From positions 9,426,501 to 9,490,500 of the forward strand of contig OY992840.1 of NCBI GenBank assembly GCA_963921425.1: a stretch of 64,000 bases of DNA. The letters are read 5' to 3'. The notes beneath the pieces were generated by a model. The model was not told the DNA's origin. It ran no database searches and worked only from the letters and a program-made list of their open reading frames with translations. The stretch is from Dryas octopetala. Lineage: Eukaryota; Streptophyta; Magnoliopsida; Rosales; Rosaceae. This document shows, piece by piece, positions 11,520 through 24,414 of the stretch (positions are counted from its first letter, which is position 1; each line of letters starts with the position of its first letter). The translations under genes were made by a program, and so were the position numbers.

Positions 11520-11999
11520 GGAAAAAACCAAGCAAAGCCAGCACTGTATTCTGTATTATCATCGTCAACCAAACCGAACCAACCCCACGGGATTCCGTGG
11601 ACTTTCTGATCAAAAGCCCTCTTTTTGCCTTCTGGGTTCGTCTTCAGATTTCACGAGGTTCGTTTTGCATTTCCTAATTTGTCGTACTTCCTTTTATATC
11701 CTTTGATTTTTCCTCTGGTAATCGTCAATATAATCTGTTGCTAGTCTTTAATGTAAAATTTGAGTGTTTAATGTAAGTTTTGGGTTTTTTGTTTTTGGTT
11801 TTCAGTGTTGTTTTTGAGGTTGATTGGATTGGTGGAGTTTTCTTTTTATATGAATCTTTTATAATTTGTGTCATCATGGGTCTTGATTATAATAGGGGAA
11901 AATAAACAGATAAAGAATATATTGTTCATTTTTGCTTGTGTAATTGAATTGCTTTAGGCTCTTACTTTTTACTTATATTGGATGCTAATTTCAGGTGGA

Positions 12000-13187
<1,188 letters not shown>

Positions 13188-14790
13188 CAGATCCCACTGT
13201 AGTCCTCGATTATTTGGATACCCCCATCTTTCTTCCAGTGCCAGCATATTTGCTTTCTATAATCTTCATTGCCTTTGTGCTGATGTTTCTGTTATTATGC
13301 CTACTTCATAAACACCTTTGGGGTGATAATATGTATAGTCCTATATTGTATATAGTCTCTAAGTTCTCGTTTAACATTAAAATTTCTTGCTTGTTGCTAT
13401 TCAAGTATTCATAATCATTCAATGAAGATCTCCTTGCCAGTTTAGGCGGGATCATATGGTTATGTGTGGCTGCGATTTAACCCAAGTTTATAAAGCATAT
13501 GTTACACAAAGCTTGTTTGTTGTTGCATCTTTGACTTCCTACGGGTGTTGTGACTCAATTATTGCTGACTAGAACTGCAATCTCTGCATATTTCTTGGTG
13601 CCTTCAGCGGCACTCACTGCCTTTCAAAAAGATAATGCTAAATGTTAGGTTGGTTGGTCTCAAATTTTGTAATGCCAGGTCAAGGTAGTAAAATGTACCA
13701 ATAAAAAAATAATAATAAATCCAAAGAGACAATGTAATGGGCCAGATTTTGTTTCCTTGGGTCCATCATCCATGGTAGAATAAAGGGCCCCAAACCTCGT
13801 ACCGATTCAAATTTACTACTCTATTGGAAATATATATGATGAAAGCTTTGGCTGGCAACTCTTAATATTAGAGATGTGATTGAAGAGCTTAGTAAAGTAC
13901 TTGTTGAGAATCAGAGGATGAAAAAACTTTAAGAGCTTAAAACACTAGTAGAAAGAGAATGAGAAATGAGGATTGTTTTTCTTCTTTGACCCATTGCATA
14001 AACATGCAAATCAAAGTTGCTTTGCTTGGAAGATCAACTCTGTCTTCAAGATGAACTTTGTTAAGCGAGTTGTGTCTGGCATGGGCTTATAATGTGTGTG
14101 TGCCAAGCAAGGGTGCAAAACACACTAGGTTGGTATATGTAGTCTAGGAGAATGATGACTATGTTTAGCATAGCTCATTGGGCCTAGAATGGTATGGCAC
14201 TGTATCGGATTTAAATGGGTTGGACTCGTACTATGGTCACGGGGGCCCAACTAAGGTGACTTAAGCCTAACTCGCTGTTAAGCCCACGGCTGATGTGGCA
14301 CAAACCAAGTGTTTAGCACATGGACTACTTGCCACGTAGCTTGCATACTAAATAGTAAATACTGAAGTTGGTGGGCTATGGTGGACCTTTCCTTGCCCAC
14401 AAAGGAGCTACAAGCCTACAAGTGACGGTTTGGCCATGCCTCTTTGTCTCCTCATTTTATGTCCCTACCTCCCACTCCACTCTTCTAAGGCCCCATTAAT
14501 TTCTTCCAAGTTTCATTTGCATATTCAAGCAATCCTCACATCACAAAATCACTAATTTAATGTGATGGGAAATTATATAACCCAGTAGGAATTAATCGAA
14601 TTCTATCATTCGCACCCACTTATACAATATTGGAGATAGCAAAGAGGAGATGCATATATAGCAGTTACAAATTGCCACAAAGTAGTAGTATTTTCTCCCA
14701 CAAACACATGGAATGGGGAGTCCTCAAAAAACACATGGGTAGGACCAAATTTCCATGATCAACTTATCAAAAACAAAAAAATAAATAAAT
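13188..14790. other. ATG8 3' region and intergenic DNA
   Basis: The first few hundred bases are probably the ATG8 3' untranslated region. Two overlapping frames at 13099-13414 are read-throughs of the last exon in the wrong frame. From 13700 onward no gene was recognised. Confidence 0.45.
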
Positions 14791-14794
14791 CTAT

Positions 14795-15005
14795 AAATAA
14801 GTAATGCTACATGTGCCACAATATTTATAAATAATCATGTGATTATAGATCACACTTTCAATGATTAAGTGTGAAATCTATCTGTACATGCAAGTGGCCG
14901 GATCTACATATATTAAAGATGAAGTTCACAATATGATATGAGAAAATGAGTCACAATTAGAATTATCAGATAGTCGATTAAATTCATTGTACCAAAATAA
15001 GTGTG
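14795..15005. repeat. Possible degenerate MITE
   Basis: The left side gtaatgctacatgtgccaca and the right side, inverted, start of gtgtcacacttattttggta give weak inverted ends reminiscent of the 33724-33924 element. Ends and target duplication cannot be fixed. Confidence 0.25.
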
Positions 15006-15370
15006 ACACAATTATATTTTAGAGAGACTTAGAGTCCTCCATTTTATGAGTCTTTCTTAGACTAACATTGATAGTGATTTAGGGTTTTTAATTAAGTCAT
15101 TTTATTTTTTTTCTTTGACGGCTTAATATTAAGTTTTAACTCTAAAATTTTGGACTTTGCCCAAAATATTGAAGTTAAAACCTAATATGCAGCCTCTACA
15201 AAATCCATTCTACACCCTAGGAGGGGAAATACCCTTCAAATCAGGGAAGAACTTTATTATGCATTAAAAGAATTTCTTATAAATTTTAAAACACATATGT
15301 TCTCCATCTAAAAACTATTTTTCTAAATGAACTAAGCTTAATTCTCTCTATATTTTATTACTGATTTTGT

Positions 15371-15372
<2 letters not shown>

Positions 15373-15412
<40 letters not shown>
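15373..15412 (+). repeat. (CT)20 microsatellite
   Basis: An uninterrupted run of about 20 CT units, roughly 360 bases ahead of the GOLVEN-type gene. Pyrimidine runs like this are common in plant promoters and leaders. No function is claimed. Confidence 0.95.
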
Positions 15413-15413
<1 letters not shown>

Positions 15414-15775
15414 GCTATATTTCCATGCATATATGTGTACATACACTAGCTACGTAGCTCTATGATACCTTTCTGCTCCTTAGGGCCCCAATTGATTAAG
15501 AAGTGAGAGAGAAAAGGAGACAAGGGAGACCCCAATATCTTGAGTTTGGTTTTGGAGAGTTCATCACCAAACACCTGCATGTTCTCTTTAAGAACGTTTC
15601 TCATCCCATACACAACCTGCATTTATTGCTCTTCCTCCCCCTATCACTACAAATACTACACAAACCTAACACTACACACCTCACTTCACATTATCAAATA
15701 CATATATAGAAGGCTCATCAGTTAATCCCACATATTCTCATCGTCATTCTGTGACTTCAACAGATTATATATATA

Positions 15776-17159
15776 ATGTCTTCCATTGTTGGTCTCCTTC
15801 TCCTATCTTGTATTTCTATGTGTGCATGCAATGCCCGACTTCTAGGCTTCATTGATAAGCAAAGTGGCAGCACTAAAGCCTACCATTCTGTCGAGGTATG
15901 TAGAAATATTTTTAAATCTCTAAAATTCTTTTTACAGGATAGTATTTTGAATTATCTTGTCAAATATCTGACATGTTAAATTATCATACTGTCAATCTTA
16001 ATTACACATTTATTTAAGATTTTACTTAATTAGTAGTTGAGATTGATAGACATATAACATAATATGTCACATTGTTTGACGAGAAAATTTCACTTCTTAA
16101 GCAATGGTGTATAAAGATAATTGATGGAAGTCTCGTAATTTTTTGCATTGAGCATTATTGAAGTGGCCTAATATTTTTAGGGTTGCTGCAGGATGAAGAG
16201 AAAGTCTTAAGACTGCTTTCTGAGACTTCAATGTCATCAAGTACCCCGAGGCCTTCGATCTCAGGTTCTCTCTTCTAACCAAGTCTTGTTTTGATCTCTC
16301 TTAATTAATGAACCTTTCATGAGAAAAAAGAGATGAATTCTCATATATATAATTAAGTATTTAACTACTACTAGCTATAAAGGACTCTACTACAGTCCTA
16401 CGTTTCACTTTCGCCAAGAAAAATTAACCTAGAATTTGCAATTTTTATAGTTTTTGCTTAATTTATCTATAGTGGTATGTAGAGAACAAAATCATGTCTT
16501 CTCTTCCAATTTTTAACATTTTTATCAGATAGCACTCTATTGCTAAATACTTAGAATGTTACGTTGTTAATCTGTTAATTAATATGAATCACATTCGAAT
16601 AAAAATCAAATTTGTCAATACTACTCTAAAATCACAATTTAATAACATGCAAGATTGTTTAAGAAGAGAACATTTTTCGTACTACTATTGTTATATTTAG
16701 TACTATTATTGTTATTTGAATTACACATCGATCTTCTTGTCGATGGTGATGATATATGGTGGGATTGTGCAGGACAAGTAGAGGTCATTACATTGTCTTC
16801 TCAGATTGACCAGAAACAATCGATCAAAATGAAGGTATACACCATATATGTGCACTGTACTAGCCAAGAGAAAAACGGTGTAAAACTGTGGCTTAATTTG
16901 CATGGAAATGCATATATATATATATATATTGATCTAATGGCTCACAATCAGTCTAGCTAACGTACTATATATCTTATGATTATATATGATGCTGTTTTAG
17001 GGTCTGAAGAGGCATGCAAGGTCATTACTTGGATCTGCAACACATGCGATGGAGGAAGACATAGATTCCAAGGGAAATGAAGCTAGTGATGAGGACGTAG
17101 GTGTCATGGATTATGCACAACCTCACAGGAAACCACCCATTCACAACCAAAAACCCTAG
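15776..17159 (+). CDS. GOLVEN/RGF/CLEL secreted peptide precursor
   Basis: Four exons, 15776-15895, 16192-16264, 16773-16834 and 17001-17159, join in phase to 137 residues. Residues 1-20 (MSSIVGLLLLSCISMCACNA) form a signal peptide. The middle is variable and acidic. Near the C-terminus DYAQPHRKPPIHN is the family hallmark, very close to the GLV1/RGF6/CLEL6 type, with the aspartate-tyrosine that tyrosylprotein sulfotransferase modifies and prolines that can be hydroxylated. RHARSLLG upstream (start of exon 4) resembles the basic site cut by subtilases in these precursors. Mature peptides of the family act outside the cell through RGI/RGFR receptor kinases in root meristem maintenance, gravitropism and lateral root formation. 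Exons 1 and 4 are firm. Exons 2 and 3 rest on splice signals and phase alone. At 137 residues it is a little long for the family. Confidence 0.85.
17109..17147 (+). other. Mature GOLVEN/RGF peptide coding segment
   Basis: Encodes DYAQPHRKPPIHN, 13 residues, followed by QKP and the stop. In characterised members the first Asp-Tyr pair is the sulfation site and the terminal His-Asn is essential. This copy keeps all those positions. Confidence 0.88.
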
Positions 17160-18327
17160 ATATATATTTCTTTGAATTGATATAGTAATTTTCCATGGTG
17201 GGTGTGAATTATCCATATTTCTAATTAATTTAAGAACACTTTAATAGTTTCATTACTCCTACTGTTCAATAATAAACAAAGTTTATGTCTTCATTGATAG
17301 AGCTCAAGTGTTTTCCTTGTTTGCAACAAAAAAAGTCCGCTAGTGACAAAATGGTGATTTGAGGGATGATGACTCCTTACATTGTGTATGTTTTTGTGTT
17401 GATAGAGATTAATAAATGATTGTGACCAAATCTGAAACATATTACATGGTTTCTAAAGGTTGATGCTTTTGTGTCTCACCATATATATAGCTACGTACCT
17501 TTTAAAAACGAATTAAGCCAGTAATGAACCCCAATGATAATATCAAGAAAACAATGGCTAAGTTTCTGCTGGAACCACAAATCATGCTGCATTTACACCA
17601 AGATATCTATCACCTCAAGTTATGAATTAATGGTAGAAGAATGAAGTGAAAGAAAAGATACAAAGTTATTGAAAAATCTACCATGCGGAAAAGTGACCCT
17701 TAGATCTGACGGGTTCACTTTTTCGAGACCAAGGGTATAGATGACCGGCCCTTAAATCTGTCTGCATCCCATCCCACGTAGACAACGTGCGTACCATAGA
17801 CATTTCATGGCCATGTACGCAGTTTACAATTGTATTTCACATTCCATTTTGGTCACTTTGAAAAGGTAAGAAAACAAGTGAAACAAAATGTTCAAACTGT
17901 AGATCTATATATCATTATTGTTTGGCACCTAAAAAAGCGGTAGGAATTCAAAATCTTTTCACATGCTAGCAGGAAAGCAGCACATGCACTAGAGATAGAG
18001 GACTACAGGATTTATGGGCCTCAATGTCTTCAAATGGATGAATCGTTGGTGGGAATAAAAAGCTACCAGATAGTAACTAGATATTTAATTAACTGCAGTT
18101 TGGTAGTTATAAGGGTTACATCCATTCTAATATTAAAAAAAAAAAAAAAAAAATCATCTAACAATATTCGAAGATGGCAGGACCAGTCATTTTTTCAGGA
18201 AAATAGAAAAAGAGATTATCTTTCTTGCAAGAGAATTCTGACAATGACTGTTCTTCTGTCTCTAATACGTGCTATTGTTTGATAAAGTATTCTTTTATAA
18301 ATTCTGAATCTAGGTTCTTTGGATTAA
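17160..18327. other. Convergent intergenic region
   Basis: This lies between the 3' ends of the peptide gene (+) and the YbaK-domain gene (-). It has a poly-A tract at 18135-18153. No gene or element was recognised. Confidence 0.5.
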
Positions 18328-21300
18328 TCAAGTACTACTACAGTTCACAATAAAAGGTTTAACAAAGGTTATGAATTCAGAGGTTCTGATGCCCAGCTTC
18401 AGATCAATCTCTCCACCACCCAACCAGAAGAAATCAGGATCAAGTTTCTGAATTGCTTCATCCAAAATCACCTGAAATCAACCCATACATCACATCAGGC
18501 ATGGCAAAACATTACAATATATATATATATATATATATATACATCTCTCCCTCTCCCTTTTCCACATACTCATCTTACCTTATGGTTATTAAAAATTATA
18601 CTGTGATCATGTGTTGGGTTGTGGTCAGTGGTCACAAACAATCACTACAATGTCATTTCATAATGTTCTATGATTTTATCTTTTCTAGTTTATGATAGAG
18701 TATATGACCCGTGATAGAAATGTGGATATTCATTGTTTCAAGCATTGTCTAAGTATTTCAAACATTATATGACACTGCCTACACTAATGCATGTGCAAAC
18801 ACACACAAAAGGTTGTTTGCTGTCTAACAAACCTAGCTACAGAATTCTAACTCTCACTATCAATCTCTCTCTCTCTCGTAAATGTGCACTGGCAGAAAAT
18901 CATTAATCAAGACAACCAATACAATGGACCACCATATGGAAATCCAAAACTTGATGACACTCCTAGGCTAGACATTGACAGAGTTGATATTTGAAACAGT
19001 GGACCAGCTCAACAGCTGGTTTGAAGTTAGGAAGGATTCAACAATTTCAACTTATAAACAAGGTTCCAGAAAATTGAAACATCCGGGGGGTGGGGGGGGC
19101 CCTGTATGCTAGTGCTTAGCCTAACATGAAAGAACACTGAAGTAGTTTGTCTAAAAAACATGTATAGTAAAAAAAGTGACAGTGCATATGTGCTGTAAAA
19201 TTCTAATGTAAGCTGTTACCACAAACGAAGACTTATATAAGCTTATGAAACCATGAGCATGTTAGAGAAGGTTATTTTTTTTAATTGCTTTGGATGTTCC
19301 ATCCTAGTTTCAGTCTCATCAATCACATCATACTTCTGAACATATTGGTTAATACTGGTTTTGTAATTATCAAGGCACAGATATAGCAAAGACAAAGGCT
19401 CTTGAGTGTCATGTCAAGCAGAAATACTTCCAGTTCCATTTAAAATAATTCCATTTCCAAAAGACACAAATACATTGTAAAATATTGTAAGAAACAAGTG
19501 TTCACCGGAATTTCTGTATTCATGCCAATACATGTAACTGCATTGTGCTCAAATCCAGTCAATTTTACTGAAGTCTCCTCAGGTGCAAGCCTCACTGCAT
19601 AATCAATAACAACCACTATCACCTTCTGAAATACAATAAGTGAAAAATTAAATTACCCCAACAAATCAAAAAACCTGACAATGGAAAATAGAAAGAAAGG
19701 CAACATGGCAGCAAATTTTGAAACATTTCTACAGTAGATATAACAAAGAGATATAACAAATTTTGGTAACACAAAAGAAACATACAATTGAGTTGGACCA
19801 ACTTGTTCTTTCAATCAACTGTCCATGTGAGGCAAAATAGGGTAACAACCAAATGTTATCCATAACAAGGAAACATATCTTCATGGGTTTAAGTAGAAAT
19901 GATGCAGGAGCCTCTGCAAGGGTTTCCAGAATTTAGAAAAATTTAGTAGCTTTCCAATATTCAGTTGTTCCTAGCTTGATTAGGAGTCTAGTTTCTTGGT
20001 TATTAGATGGATTTACCTTTATGCTTTCCTAGTTAACTAGTTTTATGTTTTCCTAGTAAGTTTAGGTTTATGCTTTCCTAGTCATCTTAGGTTTATGTTT
20101 CCCTATATAAGCTAAAGGCTTAAGTTGTAATAGACAGTTTATGCATTATATTTTTCTGATAATTCAGATTTGAGAGTTTCTTTTGGGCTCGTAGACCCTA
20201 GAACTCATCTATCAACATTCCATCTTTGATTTCATAGCTTAAATCTCTACTTTCTCTACTGTTTGTTGCTGGAAGATCGGTCTATTCTAGATTTTTGCCC
20301 TAGTATAGCAGCAAAACAGTAGCCTTTGCTCCTGTCCTGCATCAAGAAAGCTCAAGCAGAAAGGAATTTTGTTTGGATGTATGCACACATGAAATCCTGG
20401 AAACCATTTTCTTGGATGATAAGTTCCCAAGAAGATCCATGTGAGAAGGTTTTGACCACCTTTTTTTTGAGAGAGTGAAGAAAGAAATGGGAAGAATCTG
20501 AGAAGATCATGCATAAAGCCATCTTAAAAAAAGTTGAACCATAAAAGCCAAAGTTGCAGCAAACTTTGAAACACTTCCACAGTAGATATATATATATATA
20601 TATATGTAAGGATGACTCTAGAAACCAAACAGGAGTAATACAAAAGAAACATAGAATGGAGTTGGACCAACTTTTTTTTTCTTTTAATTGACCGTTGAGG
20701 AAAAAAAGGGTTAATAAAAGTTGTTCTCCAATAACTTTGGAACATATCTCCATGGGTTTAAGGAGAAAGCTCAGGCAGAAAGGATTTTAATTTGATGTAC
20801 CCACAGATAAAATCCTGGAAACCATTTTCTTGGATGATAGGTTCCCAAGATGATCTATGTGCCAAGAGTTGGACCAACTTTTTTAAGGGAGTGAAGAAAT
20901 AAATGGGAAGAATCTGAAAAGACCATGCACCGAAAAAAAATTGGACCAGAAAAGCCAACGTCCCAGCAAATTATGGAATACTTCTACAGTAGATATATAA
21001 AAAAGGGATGACTATACAAATAAAACAGGAGTAATGCAAAATAACCAAAAATGGAGTCGGACAAACTTAAAACTTTTTTTCTTTAAATCAACTGTCCAAC
21101 AAGGCAAAAGAAGTTAATCAAAATTGTTCTCCAATAACATTGGAACACATCTCCATGGTTTTAAGGAGAAGGCTCAAGCAGAAAGGAATTTTATTTGATG
21201 TACGCACAGATAAAATCCTGGAAACCATTTTCTTGGATGATAGGTTCCCAAGAAGAACTATGTGCAAAGAGTTGGATCAACTGCTTTGAGGGTGAAGGAA

Positions 21301-22452
21301 GAAATGGGAGGAATCTTAGAAAAGCATGCATAAAGCTATCTGAAAAAAAGTTGGACGGCACAAACTATTGTCCAATACCATTACATGTTATCAAATGTGG
21401 AGGTGTATAAATTGGTATCATCAATGTCTACACACACCACAACACCTACCCCAAAATCACATTGCTATATCTACTTGACATGATAGTGGCACTGTTGTGA
21501 AAACCCGTGCTGCAATTTTTGTAGTATATATCATGCATTCACTAGAAAAGACAGAATATTGGTATCACCAGCGTCAGAACACAACACTTACGGGCTCCTA
21601 CAAACTCACATTGCTACTTGCTAGTTTGCTTTTGCTACCTATTCTTCAGTATTGGCATTTTTCATTCCTTGCTTTAATTCTATAGTACGTAATGCATTAA
21701 CCAGAATTTCACACAAAATGGCTAGTTTACTCCAAATTTTATGAATTGAAAACAAAATAAAAAAATTCGGTATTCAAACAGCAGAGGGACACAAAAACTG
21801 ACAGTTGAATTTCTTTTTGGCTATCTTGCCGTCGTTGAGCGAATACAAGAAGTTCTTAACAGCATCAGCATTAAATCGAGCAGTATACTGCACCCAAAAA
21901 AAGGGTCCAAATTTCAGATATTTCAAACACCAAAATTGTTCATTTGTTGTGACTGAAAACACACACAGACCCAGAAAACAAAAAAAAGTACCTGAACGAC
22001 AACAACATAATACTTTGAATTGTTGCGGTCACTGCAATCAACGACACTAGATTGGGCTTGAGTGTTAACCTGGAGGAAAGGTCAAACGAAGTCAGAGATG
22101 AAAATGCAAGCGGAGATGAAAAGGGATTGGAGATTAATTTGGTACCAACCAAGACAATGCTTTTGCAGAGATGGTGGGTGGAGGCGGCACCGAGAACGTT
22201 GCGTCGGGCTTCGAGAGACCAATCGTAGTAATCGGAGGGTACCCTTTTGAAGGAGAAGTCGTTAACGCCGTTGGCTCGAAGAATAGCGGAGAGGCGAGCT
22301 TCGTTGGCGCCGACGGCGTCGTTTTGAGTGAGGAAAGAGGGTGTAGAGGTGGGTTGAGAAGTGGGCTGGGGAAGAGAGGAGAGCTCAAGCTTTGCTATGC
22401 GTTCAAGGAGTTGGGTTTGGATTCGCTCGAGGTTTGCTAGTGATTCTTCCAT
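18328..22452 (-). CDS. YbaK/ProX-type aminoacyl-tRNA editing-domain protein
   Basis: Minus strand, five exons: 22452-22150, 22069-21992, 21887-21803, 19594-19506 and 18471-18328, joining in phase to 232 residues with GT-AG introns. Residues 1-25 (MEESLANLERIQTQLLERI) look like a short coiled coil, then a Pro/Ser/Thr linker. The domain begins near EARLSAILRANGV. HHLCKSIVL carries Lys97 at the position of the conserved lysine of YbaK-fold deacylases. RLAPEETSVKLTGFEHNAVT, FFWLGGGEIDLKLGIRTSEF and the C-terminal FVKPFIVN complete it. The fold clears mischarged tRNA in bacteria (Cys- or Ala-tRNA-Pro). The substrate of the plant protein is not evident from sequence. The ATG at 22452 is chosen because similarity starts there; an in-frame ATG at 22545 would add 31 basic residues. 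Intron 3 (2.2 kb) holds tandem repeats and a solo LTR. Confidence 0.88.
18516..18542. repeat. (TA)n microsatellite in intron 4
   Basis: A run of TA dinucleotides in the last intron of the YbaK-domain gene. A G-run (19084-19099) lies in the same intron. Confidence 0.9.
19699..21360. repeat. Three tandem ~400-bp repeats in intron 3 of the YbaK gene
   Basis: Three diverged copies follow one another: about 19699-20548 (including a 445-bp insertion and its 5-bp duplication), 20549-20957 and 20958-21360. Shared landmarks in the same order are cagcaaattttgaaacattt, ctacagtagatata, gttggaccaactt, tcatgggtttaag, gctcaagcagaaagga, cctggaaaccattttcttgg and gaagaaatgggaagaatct. Copies differ by roughly 10-15 per cent by eye. 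No open frame is conserved among them, so they are non-coding. Their presence explains the size of this intron. Confidence 0.85.
19900..20344. mobile_element. Solo LTR of an LTR retrotransposon
   Basis: The ends are a perfect 10-bp inverted repeat, TGATGCAGGA at 19900 and TCCTGCATCA ending at 20344. It starts TG and ends CA as LTRs do, and is flanked by the exact 5-bp repeat AGAAA (19895-19899, 20345-20349). The unoccupied site is preserved in the sister repeat at 20759-20773, which reads ttaaggagaaagctc without the insertion. A TATA-like ctatataagc at 20103 and downstream T-rich sequence fit an LTR promoter. No internal retrotransposon sequence is present, so it is a solo LTR left by recombination between two LTRs. 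Confidence 0.92.
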
Positions 22453-22604
22453 GCTCTGCCTCTCTCTGCGAGAGTGCGAGTGATGGGTTTGAGGCTGGCG
22501 ACTTTGAGCGCTGATTTGTTTCTGTCCATTGGATATATTTAGCACGAGAACGACGCTCTCTTGATTGTCGTCTATGACTTTTCACACCACAACCCGTTGA
22601 TATG

Positions 22605-22646
22605 GTTACTACTTACTACTTACTACTTACTACTTACTACTTACTA
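22605..22646. repeat. (TTACTAC)n minisatellite
   Basis: About six head-to-tail copies of the 7-mer ttactac, roughly 150 bases upstream of the YbaK-domain start codon and so within its probable promoter. Confidence 0.9.
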
Positions 22647-22689
22647 AGATAACTCATCTTAAAGATAACGAAGTATGACTTTACTTCGT

Positions 22690-22955
22690 CTTATAATTTG
22701 ATGATACCTTTATTTTCTAAGTCTGCAAGGGTCATTTTTGTAAAAAATTAAACAAATAAAAAATTGTTTAATTATTTGATTAAAGAGCTATCATTTCAAG
22801 TGTTTACGGCACTATCATTACATTTATTTATTTATTTTATCACAATTAGATGTCTTAATAGTTTCCGATTTATCAAATATTTTGTAAGGATGATCATTGT
22901 ATAGAAACTTAAAAAATAGATGACATCGATTATTAAATTACAATGCGGAGTATGT
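22690..22955. mobile_element. Foldback MITE copy with common core, diverged
   Basis: Inverted core arms are readable: gtcatttttgtaaaaaatta at 22731 and ccgatttatcaaatattttg, then taaggatgatc, at 22867-22896. The outer ends are poorly conserved. Confidence 0.55.
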
Positions 22956-23784
22956 CCCACAATACAAACCATACATCATTATGTATAAGATAAGATATAC
23001 CTCAATGAAAGGGTTTTAGCTGCTCTAGAAATCATTATATATATTTGATTTGTTTTTAATCAGTGAAAGTTTATTTTTTGCTATAAAATACAAAAAAACT
23101 GGTGTAAGTATAACTCATATAGAAATCTCTTCGTGCTCTTTCAAAATTCACAATCTGTTTTACTTGTTTCATCTAAGCCGGATTTGATTGGGGTCTGCAT
23201 GTTTACTGATTGTTATGAAGTGTGTACACTGTCCATTACAAATACTGAAGTAGCTTGCAGGTCTAATTGTAATTTGCTGATGCTTTGTACCAATTTGCAT
23301 ATCTCTCTCTCAGTTCATCTCCATTATTTTTTTGGGAAAAATTTTCATCAAATAGGATACTTATTTTGGGGTCAATTTTAGTTTAGGACATCAGTTTGAG
23401 TTTGTGTTAGTGTGAGACACATATTTATGATTTGTATTAGTTTGGGACAATCCGTCAACTTCGTTAACTTTTCCGTCCAAATAAGAGATAATTTAGTCAT
23501 TTTATATTTAAAAAAAAAATAAAAACTAGAAACTTAAAAAAAAAAAAGCAAAAAGGTTACTACTAAAAAACTAAAAAGATTAATACTAAAAATAAATAAA
23601 ACTATTTAAAACTATTTTTTTTTAGAATTACAAAAGATTAAAACTAAACAACATTAAAATTGAAAAAAAAAACAAAAAAGATTAAAATTGAAAAAAAAAA
23701 AAAATTAAACATTCTTTCTTTATCTCTCTCTCTTTCAGATGGTGACTCAAATGGCAGTGACCTCAGTGCACTGGAAGTCATCAA

Positions 23785-23875
23785 GGTGGGGCTAGGTGGG
23801 GGGGGGGGGTTGCGAAGGGGCGGGGCGGGGCGGGGCGGGGCTGGGTGGGGGGGTTGCGACGGGGCCGGGGTTGGG
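23785..23875 (+). repeat. G-run tract with quadruplex potential
   Basis: More than eight runs of at least four G, including ggggcggggcggggcggggc, in under 100 bases on the + strand. This exceeds the usual pattern for intramolecular G-quadruplex formation. It lies inside the 23374-24316 element. Confidence 0.8.
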
Positions 23876-23930
23876 TTGGATGGGGTGCGACGTTGCTGAG
23901 TTGGGGAGGTGGTCGGGCAAGCTGGGTTGG

Positions 23931-23932
<2 letters not shown>

Positions 23933-23975
<43 letters not shown>
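23933..23975 (+). repeat. (GA)n microsatellite
   Basis: About 21 GA units directly after the G-run tract, inside the same element. Confidence 0.95.
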
Positions 23976-23978
<3 letters not shown>

Positions 23979-24414
23979 AGCTTGGGGTCACGTCGGCAGG
24001 TAAGGCCTTTGATGACGAGTAGGCTGCCGTCGACAATAGGCCGTAGGTTGGGGCGGTGTGGGTTAAGTTGGTGCGATCCCATATCTGCTGCATTTTTTTT
24101 TTGTTATTATTTTTTTCTAAAAAAAAAAAGTTTTGATTTTTTTGTTTGTAGTAACCTTTTTTTTTTTTTTTTTTTTTTAAATATGAAATAATCAAATTAT
24201 TTCTTATTTAGACAGAAAAGTTAACGCAATTGACAGATTGTCTCAAATTAACACAAATTCTAAATATGTATTCTACACGAACACAAATCCAAACTGGTGT
24301 GCTAAACACAAATCCTTAATATTAAGTTGACAATTAATATAAGATTTGAATTGATATAAGTTAACAATTAACAATTCTCTCTGTCTTCCTTTATGTCTCT
24401 CCCCTCTCCTTCTT

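Larger units (their letters stand above)
23374..24316. mobile_element. Mutator-like element with long inverted repeats and G-rich cargo
   Basis: The left arm, from about 23378, includes gtttgagtttgtgttagtgt and gttaacttttccgtccaaat. The right arm, read in reverse complement from about 24310, includes gtttggatttgtgttcgtgt and gttaacttttctgtctaaat. The arms are about 140 bp each and roughly 80 per cent alike. Long arms are typical of Mutator-like elements. The interior (about 23735-24090) is G+C-rich, unlike the surroundings, with a block from 23980 that reads like gene sequence, so a captured host fragment (Pack-MULE) is possible. I could not fix a target duplication. The open frames across it are low-complexity artefacts. 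Confidence 0.6.

Noticed and set aside
20352-20958. Minus-strand frames of 60-133 codons in intron 3 of the YbaK gene
   Set aside because: They lie in the tandem repeats, are not conserved among the units and do not continue the YbaK protein.
22453-22545. Upstream 31-residue extension of the YbaK protein
   Set aside because: In frame, but basic, and ahead of the point where family similarity begins; more likely leader sequence.
23644-24195. Several frames of 80-180 codons on both strands
   Set aside because: They run through (GA)n, G-runs and A/T homopolymers; low-complexity artefacts in a transposon.
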